In this document: in pieces, positions 1 through 6,007 of the stretch
How positions within the stretch are numbered: the stretch's first letter is position 1
Layout: each line of letters starts with the position of its first letter
Assembly (NCBI GenBank): GCA_046760905.1
Contig: JBHIFB010000075.1
Span: 1 to 14,848 of the forward strand
DNA from: JBHIFB01 sp046760905
Lineage (GTDB): Bacteria; Gemmatimonadota; CAZMKB01
DNA: 14,848 bases
Reading direction: 5' to 3'
Notes under the pieces: generated by a model
The model's input: only the letters and a program-made list of their open reading frames with translations
What the model was told of the DNA's origin: nothing
The model's database searches: none
Position numbers and translations under genes: made by a program

Positions 1-175
1 GGAGCCCTGAATCCGGTCAATCCGCATGCCGAAACAAAAGGAACACTGCCCTGATAACCCGCCTGCGAGCCACATGCGGGTAAATGCGAAACGCCCGAGT
101 GAAAGGACTCGGAGCCCTGAATCCGGTCAATCCGCATGCCGAAACAAAAGGAACACTGCCCTGATCCCCCGCTTG
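1..175. repeat. Tandem repeat, 110-bp period, two partial copies, cut by left edge
   Basis: Bases 1-55 are identical to 111-165. The similarity continues to 65/175 with mismatches only at 56, 57 and 63, then stops. The period is therefore 110 bp, and the second copy ends just before the promoter of the first gene. Within the unit, CCGAGT (95-100) and ACTCGG (107-112) form a 6-bp hairpin with loop GAAAGG, and CATGCGG (73-79) can pair with CCGCATG (132-138, or 22-28 in the first copy). No coding frame with family resemblance was seen. It may be a structured non-coding element or an intergenic repeat family, and the array probably continues left of the window. Its function is unknown. Confidence 0.85.
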
Positions 176-201
176 ACTTGAGAGTGATTTTGAGATAAAA
201 T
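173..201 (+). promoter_or_regulatory. Sigma-70-type promoter of the HEXXH protein gene
   Basis: A -35 TTGACT (173-178) and a -10 TAAAAT (196-201) are separated by 17 bp. The start codon is 28 nt beyond the -10. The -35 overlaps the last bases of the 110-bp-period repeat (which ends near 175), so the repeat abuts the promoter. Confidence 0.6.
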
Positions 202-228
202 AGCATCAAATGTGGCAAGGAGGCATTC

Positions 229-1668
229 ATGTCAAAGAGGCTACTTTTTCAAACATTCTTTTTCTCAGCTATACTCGCTTTCACATGTTCAAAGTCAGCT
301 TTTTCCAGCGACTCACGCTGGGAACTTCTAAGTGCCGACAAGGTAGATGATGTGATCGGGATGGAGAAAGCCGGAGATCTCGGCTCACGAGAAGGGGAGA
401 TCCCACCCGTTCCTTTATTTCCCCCTCCCATCGTCACGAACAAAATAGACATTCTCTGTGTCATCATGAGAAACATAGACGCTGACTATTATGATGCCGA
501 AGGGAACCTGCAGCACGAAACTTCTTCGATGTACAACTTCGATGTCAGCATGATCGAGCTGCAGTTTCAGAAATTTGCAGATACCGTGTACCATTACTCA
601 GGCGGATGGCTCGAGATCACCACGGATGTACTCATCATAGATGAGCCCATCACCGAGATATCGGGAAACGGCAGCTCCGGTTACCACGTCAATGCGGATG
701 ACATGGCATGGGCTTATGAAGACTACATCGATTTCGGCAGGTATGATACGGTGATGCTTTACTGGAAGCCGATTGAGATACCCACGGGAGGGATATGGGG
801 CCTTGCGTGGTGGTACTACCAGGGAACCACGCCTGAGGGGGAGGCCTGGGGGGCTGAAATACAACCAACCCAGGGGGCGGCATATATAAACTGCTTCTAT
901 TACTCCAGCCTCAGTTACATGCACTGGGAGCTAAACCTCCATGAGTGGCTCCATCACCTCAACGCCCTCATGTACTATAAGGCAGGCTTTCCAGATGAAA
1001 TGGTCCCCGACTCCCACTACGATGACGATCCAGACTGGGACCCGGAAGGGCACTCCTCTATGGACTACTACGTCCACATACTGGTTGATCACATGACTCC
1101 TCTCCTCTATGCCTCGGCTGAAGTCATCGACATGTCGGATGCTCCATATTACCGGGACTGGCTTGTTCTCGGACCCTTTGAGAACGAGGGCGATTCTGGT
1201 CTTACAGTCGATTTCATTGGTGAGGAAACAATACTTCCACGCGAGGGGATGGAGAGCGGGGGATTCACATGGGAAGCTCTGAACAGCAGCGGTGACTACA
1301 TAGATTTTATCGAGCACTGGGGTTTTCAAGACCAGAAAGTGGCATACGTACACACTTACGTGCGCAGTCCTTCTGCCAGACCTGCCCGGATATGGACGGG
1401 GTCCAACGACGGGATCAGGATATGGCTGAACGGGAATCTCGTCCGCGACACCCACGTCCACAGGAGGGCAAGAGCGGATGCCGAAGAGACGACGGTGCTG
1501 TTTCTGAAAGGTTGGAACAGGTTGCTCATCAAGGTGGAAGACGTGGCCGGCTACGACTGGGGGTTCTACTGCAGGGTGTTCGGATTCTTCGGAGGCGTGC
1601 TAGAAGGATTCCAGCGAAGGCTCGATCCACCACCACTCCATTATTTCGAGGCAGATCAGGCTCCATAG
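229..1668 (+). CDS. Secreted HEXXH putative metallopeptidase with C-terminal jelly-roll-like domain
   Basis: 479 residues. The ATG at 229 has a strong Shine-Dalgarno AAGGAGG (217-223) five bases upstream. Residues 4-27 are a hydrophobic export signal. A Cys at 20 lies in a non-canonical lipobox context (AFTC), so cleavage by signal peptidase I near residue 27 is more likely than lipidation. HEWLH at 238-242 matches the zinc-metallopeptidase HEXXH signature. No HExxHxxGxxH extension is present, and His263 or His275 in the acidic loop that follows could be the third ligand. Residues 305-452 (WLVLGPF at 311-317, SNDGIRIWLNG at 392-402, FLKGWNRLLIKVE at 425-437) resemble the galactose-binding or GH2-like beta-sandwich of secreted proteins in uncultured bacteria. 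The peptidase assignment is inferred from the motif and export signal. The exact family is not recognised. It has its own promoter and is not operonic with the next gene, 151 bp away. Confidence 0.75.
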   Translation: MSKRLLFQTFFFSAILAFTCSKSAFSSDSRWELLSADKVDDVIGMEKAGDLGSREGEIPPVPLFPPPIVTNKIDILCVIMRNIDADYYDAEGNLQHETSSMYNFDVSMIELQFQKFADTVYHYSGGWLEITTDVLIIDEPITEISGNGSSGYHVNADDMAWAYEDYIDFGRYDTVMLYWKPIEIPTGGIWGLAWWYYQGTTPEGEAWGAEIQPTQGAAYINCFYYSSLSYMHWELNLHEWLHHLNALMYYKAGFPDEMVPDSHYDDDPDWDPEGHSSMDYYVHILVDHMTPLLYASAEVIDMSDAPYYRDWLVLGPFENEGDSGLTVDFIGEETILPREGMESGGFTWEALNSSGDYIDFIEHWGFQDQKVAYVHTYVRSPSARPARIWTGSNDGIRIWLNGNLVRDTHVHRRARADAEETTVLFLKGWNRLLIKVEDVAGYDWGFYCRVFGFFGGVLEGFQRRLDPPPLHYFEADQAP

Positions 1669-1698
1669 AAAGCCTCCTGTCTCTTTCCATGTAACACT

Positions 1699-1725
1699 TG
1701 AATCGTAAATCTGTCAACCGATTCA
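1699..1725. repeat. Short inverted repeat in intergenic region
   Basis: TGAATCG (1699-1705) and CGATTCA (1719-1725) are perfect 7-bp arms around a 13-nt loop. The repeat lies 45 bp upstream of the next gene's -35. No T-run follows, so it is not a standard terminator. Arms of this length are common by chance. Confidence 0.25.
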
Positions 1726-1769
1726 CTCCCAATATACGAAGCCTTTGCACATCCTAAACTTAAAGTCTA

Positions 1770-1798
1770 TTGACGACCGCGACGATCACATCTATCTT
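1770..1798 (+). promoter_or_regulatory. Candidate sigma-70-type promoter of the amidase gene
   Basis: TTGACG (1770-1775), a 17-bp spacer and TATCTT (1793-1798, 4 of 6 matches to TATAAT) lie 21 bp upstream of the ATG at 1820. Only a weak purine-rich GGGGA (1806-1810) is available as Shine-Dalgarno. Confidence 0.45.
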
Positions 1799-1819
1799 AA
1801 ATCACGGGGATGAATCCAG

Positions 1820-4162
1820 ATGAAATCCACACTCGTTATCGCATCGGCCCTTCTATTTTCAATCGCCTCGTGTGCGAGGATTCCCCTCATCTCCCCACCA
1901 GATCCGCTTTACAGGGAGCTCGCTGAATCTTTCGAGAATTACGATGCTTCGGTCCTGATTGGCAGAACAATCGTTATCGATCCTGGTCATGGGGGGAGAT
2001 TCGACGGTGCGATAGGAAGAAGGAAAACGAGAGAGGCCGATGTGAACCTGGGTGTTGCTCTCCAGCTCGAGAGGATGCTGAACAATTGTGGCGCGAATGT
2101 CATTCTCACAAGAAGCGGTGATAGCGACCTTCTGGATCAGGATGAGGAAGTGAGCGCCAAGAAGGACCTGAGTGAGCGGGTGAGGATGTCGAACGAGATG
2201 GAAGCCGATCTGTTCATTTCCATCCACCATAACAGCACAGCCTCGGGTGATCGCGATTACAACGCCATAGAAACCTATTATCGCATGGAGGACGACGGGC
2301 CTTCACTTGATGCAGCAAGATACATCCACAAACACATGGTGAGAAATCTCGGTATACCCGACAATTCGCTCATCCCCGGTAATTACTTCGTGTTGAGAAA
2401 CAACGAAAATCCTTCCTTGCTCGGAGAGGCGTCCTATATATCAAATCCTAAGGTTGAGAAAAAGATCAGAAAGAGGGAAAAACAGCTGCTCGAGGCGAGG
2501 GCTTACCTCTTTGGAATAATCGACTATTTCTCCAGGGGTGTACCGGATGTCCACATTGTTATGCCGGCAGAAGGAGACACTCTTCACAGTGCCTTCCCTC
2601 TGATCCAGGCCCTTCTGGAGCCTGGTATCGGCGGAGAGAGTGTTGATCCATCCACGATAGATGTCGCAATCGATGGCAAGCCATCGGAATGGACCTACGA
2701 TGAGTCGAATTCGAACCTGAGAGTAATCCCGACGGCACCTCTTGCACCTGGTCCTCACAAGCTTCAGGTATCGTTTCGAAACAGGATGGGTAATTCTTCG
2801 AAGAGGCGGAAAGTCGGATTCGTCACCCTCACTGAACCCGCTTTGATCCTGACTCGAACCCTGCCGCATCGAATCTCAGCCGGATCGAGGACCCCCTTCC
2901 TTCTGGAGGTGAAGGTGATGGACCGGTATGGGAATCCGGTGTCAGATCAAACGGAGGTAGGCGTCAGCCTTCCACGCGGTCTCGTGGGCCCGGACACAGC
3001 TCACACCCAAAACGGCGTTGCTAACTTCTACCTCACCGCAGACAGGGTTGGGAAGTTTACGGGAAGAGTCTCCTGTGGCGGAGTTTCTAAATCCTTCATG
3101 CTAAATGCCTACCGGGGCCCCTTCCTTCCGCTCACTGTCAGGTTCATCGATGCCGACCTCGGCGTCCCACTCCAGGGAGTGAAGGTCTCGATAGACGGCG
3201 AGCTAGCCCTTATCTCCAACAGGGATGGATACGTTTTAACCGAAGGGCTTCCCCGGGGAGAGCATAGGATCATCGCCTCCAAGAATGGCTACAAGCCATA
3301 CAGAGGAATCATAAACACGGACGAGAGGGGTACAAATAGCGGACTCAGGGTGTTCATGATGGAGCCGGTGCACGGAGGCGTGCTCATAGGGAAGAGGATA
3401 GTCATTGATTCTGAAGGAGGCGGTGAGACTACCGGGGCCACAGGTCTGCATGGAACAAGATCAATCGATCTTAACATCAGAGTGGCACGCTACCTGTCAG
3501 ATTATCTGCAAAAGGCCGGGGCAGAGGTGTACATGACAAGGACGGGCGATGAAAGTATCACTTCTCTCAGCAGAATCTCACTCGCAAATAGAGTTGAGCC
3601 GGACTATTACATCGCAATCAGACACGAAGCAAGGAGTGAAGAGGGAATCGTTGCCTACATTGCTCATTACGGAACATCCGCATCGGGAAGAGCGCTCGCC
3701 GAATCTATCGCCTCGGAATGGTCCGCTGTCATGGAAGAAGCCCCGGACATCAGGGTAGAGTACTCGTTCGTCCTCCGACACACTCCTTGCCCGGCTGTCG
3801 CTGTGATGTGCCAGGACATAGGAACACCCCAGCGGGAGGAGGCGACCTACTTCGGTGGATATGGTCTGAGAGAATCGTACTCGATATACGCCGGAATACT
3901 TCGCCATTTACTAGGTACCAAGACGGATTCACTCGATACTATACATGGAGCGGTGCGTCTCGAGGGCATAGAAAATTCAACGGTTGTCCTCGAGATGGAT
4001 GATTGGCTCCCGATCGGTTGCGATGAGAGCGGCCATTTCACAGCGAGATACGTCCCTCCGGGGGAACACCTCTTCGAACTCATCTCCCCCGCTCGTTCGA
4101 GGAATGCCTGGTGGGTGAACACAGAGCAGCTCACAGAGTCACCCTTCATACTCCCACCCTGA
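1820..4162 (+). CDS. Lipoprotein N-acetylmuramoyl-L-alanine amidase with a second, degenerate amidase domain
   Basis: 780 residues, much longer than single-domain Amidase_3 enzymes. The signal peptide ends in lipobox IASC (Cys18), so it is an envelope-anchored lipoprotein. Domain 1 (about 48-238) is a typical zinc amidase that cleaves the MurNAc-L-alanine bond of peptidoglycan: DPGHGG with His57, Glu72 in TREAD, His136 in SIHHNS, and catalytic Glu203 in GEASYISN. Residues 243-335 look Ig-like. Residues 340-430 resemble a Big_1/invasin-like fold (DRYGNPV at 368-374, NGVANFYLT at 398-406). Residues 437-514 and about 705-760 resemble carboxypeptidase-regulatory-like beta-sandwiches. Domain 2 (about 522-697) aligns with domain 1, but all four active-site positions are replaced (Gly533, Ser548, Arg601, Met663). 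The first domain should be active. The second is probably a binding or structural copy. It stands alone, convergent with the minus-strand lipoprotein gene. Confidence 0.88.
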   Translation: MKSTLVIASALLFSIASCARIPLISPPDPLYRELAESFENYDASVLIGRTIVIDPGHGGRFDGAIGRRKTREADVNLGVALQLERMLNNCGANVILTRSGDSDLLDQDEEVSAKKDLSERVRMSNEMEADLFISIHHNSTASGDRDYNAIETYYRMEDDGPSLDAARYIHKHMVRNLGIPDNSLIPGNYFVLRNNENPSLLGEASYISNPKVEKKIRKREKQLLEARAYLFGIIDYFSRGVPDVHIVMPAEGDTLHSAFPLIQALLEPGIGGESVDPSTIDVAIDGKPSEWTYDESNSNLRVIPTAPLAPGPHKLQVSFRNRMGNSSKRRKVGFVTLTEPALILTRTLPHRISAGSRTPFLLEVKVMDRYGNPVSDQTEVGVSLPRGLVGPDTAHTQNGVANFYLTADRVGKFTGRVSCGGVSKSFMLNAYRGPFLPLTVRFIDADLGVPLQGVKVSIDGELALISNRDGYVLTEGLPRGEHRIIASKNGYKPYRGIINTDERGTNSGLRVFMMEPVHGGVLIGKRIVIDSEGGGETTGATGLHGTRSIDLNIRVARYLSDYLQKAGAEVYMTRTGDESITSLSRISLANRVEPDYYIAIRHEARSEEGIVAYIAHYGTSASGRALAESIASEWSAVMEEAPDIRVEYSFVLRHTPCPAVAVMCQDIGTPQREEATYFGGYGLRESYSIYAGILRHLLGTKTDSLDTIHGAVRLEGIENSTVVLEMDDWLPIGCDESGHFTARYVPPGEHLFELISPARSRNAWWVNTEQLTESPFILPP

Positions 4163-4261
4163 TGAAAATCACCTCTATATTAACTTAACAGGTCTATGTT
4201 CCCCCTCTTCTGAAAGAATACCTGGACTATCATGAGAATCTCCGTTTTGTAAGCATGTTCG

Positions 4262-4804
4262 TCAAACCATGATCAGCGCATAGACCGATGAATGATCGAT
4301 GCTGAAACGCACCGTTACCCGCTTTTTCTTCACCTCCAGAGTGTGCGGGATCACTTCTGTCAGACCACCCGGTGAGATCCATACCACTCTGATTCTCTCC
4401 AGCTGGTCATTGCCCAACTCCTTCGCATTCAGCTTGAACTCCACCGTTACAGGAATGAGGAAGTCAAATCCACTCGGGTCCAGTAGAACGGCATAGATTG
4501 ATTTGTCGGCACAGACTTCTACCAAGGCTTTTTCAATGACTGTCCCTGCGGGGAAGTCGAGCTTCGCGAAGTGTACCTTCACTTTTCTGGACTTGTCGGG
4601 GACAAGCATTGCTTCCTTGCACTTGTTTCCGCCGGCAAGCTGCTCCTCATCCGGCAGGTTGAGAAACTCTAGCGAGGCAACCTGATAGGATGTACCGTTG
4701 CAAGACAGGGGATTTTTGCTTCCGGTTCCGCATGTGGTGAGAAGTAAGATTGATAAAGCCGCGAGGATTATACCTGTCTGTCTCCAAGCCTCTGGATGAA
4801 ACAT
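4262..4804 (-). CDS. Small lipoprotein with ZU5-like C-terminal domain
   Basis: 180 residues from the ATG at 4804, chosen over the in-frame ATG at 4873. A GGAGG Shine-Dalgarno (4814-4818 on the complement) lies nine bases upstream, and the start places a compact signal peptide directly at the N terminus. The hydrophobic stretch 11-22 ends in lipobox LTTC (Cys25), which predicts lipidation. Residues about 78-178 follow the ZU5-like pattern of secreted proteins: FPAGT (84-88), LDPSGFDFLIPVTVEF (108-123), and an ending DHSSVYALI (170-178) resembling the usual DHFSxYA. Cys35, Cys62 and Cys98 may form disulfides. ZU5-like modules are protein-interaction or structural folds, and no enzymatic function can be read. 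It is transcribed divergently from the three-gene transport operon, with no partner in the window. Confidence 0.7.
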   Translation of the reverse strand: MFHPEAWRQTGIILAALSILLLTTCGTGSKNPLSCNGTSYQVASLEFLNLPDEEQLAGGNKCKEAMLVPDKSRKVKVHFAKLDFPAGTVIEKALVEVCADKSIYAVLLDPSGFDFLIPVTVEFKLNAKELGNDQLERIRVVWISPGGLTEVIPHTLEVKKKRVTVRFSIDHSSVYALIMV

Positions 4805-4813
4805 AATTACTAC

Positions 4814-4818
4814 CCTCC
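4814..4818 (-). promoter_or_regulatory. Shine-Dalgarno deciding the lipoprotein start
   Basis: GGAGG on the minus strand within an AAGGGAGGG run, nine bases before the ATG at 4804. No comparable site precedes the longer in-frame start at 4873. Confidence 0.6.
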
Positions 4819-4832
4819 CTTTCGAGACAGCC

Positions 4833-4841
4833 ATCATACCA
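4833..4841 (-). promoter_or_regulatory. Candidate extended -10 promoter of the lipoprotein gene
   Basis: On the minus strand the element reads TGG-TATGAT, i.e. an extended -10 TG plus a 5/6 match to TATAAT at 4838-4833. No good -35 is visible at the expected distance. Transcription would start about 20 nt before the ATG at 4804, leaving just enough leader for the Shine-Dalgarno. This also supports the shorter start. Confidence 0.35.
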
Positions 4842-5064
4842 TGAGGCCCGGAGTGAGCTTGGGGCTCGTGCAAATCTTTCAGAAATGCAAGGTGTGTGCC
4901 ATAGGCGTGACTTGAGAGTGTGTACAGAGGGCCTAGTTACCTGTTGATACGCAATGAGTTGCATAGATGGAAACCGGCACTGACACAACGCTAATCGCGG
5001 GTTTGTAGTATCCTGTCAATTTTTTGCGGGGTTCAATGAAACGAAAAAGACTGGCGGCGTAACC
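4842..5064. other. Intergenic stretch between divergent genes
   Basis: This is the part of the roughly 420-bp gap that is not promoter. Only short open frames occur here on the minus strand, and none has a family resemblance or a convincing start. A very small hairpin, GCAA-TGAG-TTGC (4951-4962), is the only local fold noticed. No tRNA, IS end or known riboswitch was recognised. Confidence 0.5.
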
Positions 5065-5094
5065 TTGACGTCCATGCCTCCCACCTATTAAAAT
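5065..5094 (+). promoter_or_regulatory. Promoter of the three-gene transport operon
   Basis: TTGACG (5065-5070), an 18-bp spacer and TAAAAT (5089-5094). Transcription would begin near 5101, leaving an unusually long leader of about 125 nt before the ATG at 5228. Confidence 0.55.
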
Positions 5095-5100
5095 AGCTCT

Positions 5101-5215
5101 TAAGACTCTGATATCCTGAGGGCTGCGAGCGTGTAGCAACCTGAGTTCCCTCACCTCGGGTCCTGTTTCACCAGAACCGCGGGCAATCGCTCAGTCGATG
5201 GAATGATCAATCAAC
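5101..5215 (+). promoter_or_regulatory. Long leader with alternative stem-loops
   Basis: The predicted leader can form competing short stems: GCTGC (5122-5126) with GTAGC (5133-5137), CCTGAG (5140-5145) with CTCGGG (5155-5160, one wobble), and TGAGGG (5117-5122) with CCCTCA (5148-5153), which excludes the others in part. No known riboswitch consensus was recognised. It could be regulatory or simply a long untranslated region. Confidence 0.2.
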
Positions 5216-5222
5216 GAGGTGA
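5216..5222 (+). promoter_or_regulatory. Shine-Dalgarno deciding the LolA-like start
   Basis: GAGGTGA, a good complement to the 16S rRNA 3' end, lies five bases before the ATG at 5228. The alternative GTG at 5219 falls inside this site and so cannot use it. Confidence 0.65.
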
Positions 5223-5227
5223 CCGAA

Positions 5228-6007
5228 ATGCATAACCCGCTTCTACGATTCATCCTGGCTGTGCTCACTTTGATGCCGGCCGGGGCCCATTCCACAGAGG
5301 TCACAGGGGATTGGGTGGCGAAACGCATGTCCGATCGTGATACCGGCAGCGATTCCCGGGTCGAGATGAGAATGGAGCTCATAGACTCAAGGGGCAGGAT
5401 CACCAACAGGGATCTGTTCATGGTCCGGAAGGAATTTGATGGAATGCACAGGATGCTAATCCGGTTTACCCGACCCGCCGACATCCGGGGGACCTCGTTT
5501 CTTGTCTGGGAACATGAGGCCGAGGAGGATGAGCGTTTCCTGTACCTGCCTGCACTGGGCAGAACACGACGCATCACGTCTGCGGAGAAGACCGATAGCT
5601 TCGCCGGTACCGATTTCACTTACGAGGACATCTCCGGTCTGGAATATGAAGACTTCACATACAGGCTCCTCGGCGATTCGACAATCACAACTGGAGAAGA
5701 ATGTTATATCCTCGAGTCGGTGCCGAAGAAAAGCGGCGCCGATTACGCCAGGAGCTTAGCACTGGTAGACAAGGAAAGCTTTCTCCCAATGAGCTCGGAC
5801 TATATCGATTCGAGAGGCAGGACCATCAGACATTTCAGCCTCATCCGCAAGGAAAAGATCGAAGGCATCTGGACCATGACTGAGATGACGATGGATGACC
5901 TTGAAAACAATCACCGGACACACATAGTCACCACATCGGTTAGGTACAACCAGGGGATCGAGGATCGGATGTTCACTCGCCGGGAACTGGAAAGAGGGGC
6001 GCAGTAG
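5228..6007 (+). CDS. LolA-like periplasmic outer-membrane lipoprotein-sorting family protein
   Basis: 259 residues. The ATG at 5228 is preferred to GTG 5219 because of the GAGGTGA site. The signal peptide ends near AGA-HS (residue 20), giving a soluble periplasmic protein. The body matches the LolA_like family that accompanies MMPL exporters: PADIRGTSFLVW (83-94), FLYLPALGRTRRI (104-116) and SFAGTDFTYEDI (124-135) are its hallmark stretches. LolA folds are half-barrels with a hydrophobic pocket for acyl chains. The likely role is therefore to receive or carry a lipidic substrate between the inner-membrane exporter and the outer membrane. It is the first gene of the operon, and its TAG stop overlaps the GTG start of the exporter by one base, so translational coupling is likely. 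It is not the housekeeping LolA, judging by family signature and context. Confidence 0.85.
   Translation: MHNPLLRFILAVLTLMPAGAHSTEVTGDWVAKRMSDRDTGSDSRVEMRMELIDSRGRITNRDLFMVRKEFDGMHRMLIRFTRPADIRGTSFLVWEHEAEEDERFLYLPALGRTRRITSAEKTDSFAGTDFTYEDISGLEYEDFTYRLLGDSTITTGEECYILESVPKKSGADYARSLALVDKESFLPMSSDYIDSRGRTIRHFSLIRKEKIEGIWTMTEMTMDDLENNHRTHIVTTSVRYNQGIEDRMFTRRELERGAQ

Noticed and set aside
1..175. CRISPR array
   Set aside because: Only two copies, each 55-65 bp, separated by 45-55 bp. The length and copy number do not fit, and there is no cas gene nearby.
1656..1680. Intrinsic terminator AGGCT/AGCCT after the HEXXH gene
   Set aside because: The stem is only 5 bp with an 8-nt loop, overlaps the stop codon, and no T-run follows.
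4805..4873. Longer start for the ZU5-like lipoprotein
   Set aside because: It adds a polar 23-residue leader before the signal peptide, has no Shine-Dalgarno, and crosses the candidate extended -10 promoter.
4908..4920. TGACTTGAGAGTG shared with 174-186 near the first promoter
   Set aside because: A 13-base match is expected about once or twice by chance in a window of this size. The contexts are not equivalent.
4991..5019. Distal minus-strand promoter TTGACA-17-GATTAG for the lipoprotein gene
   Set aside because: The -10 matches only 3 of 6 bases and would give a leader of nearly 190 nt. The extended -10 nearer the gene is a better candidate.
4933..5154. 73-residue minus-strand open frame in the divergent gap
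   Set aside because: No family resemblance, no signal or membrane pattern, no clear ribosome site, and it overlaps the plus-strand promoter of the transport operon.
5219..5227. GTG start three codons upstream for the LolA-like gene
   Set aside because: The GTG lies inside the GAGGTGA ribosome site that correctly serves ATG 5228.
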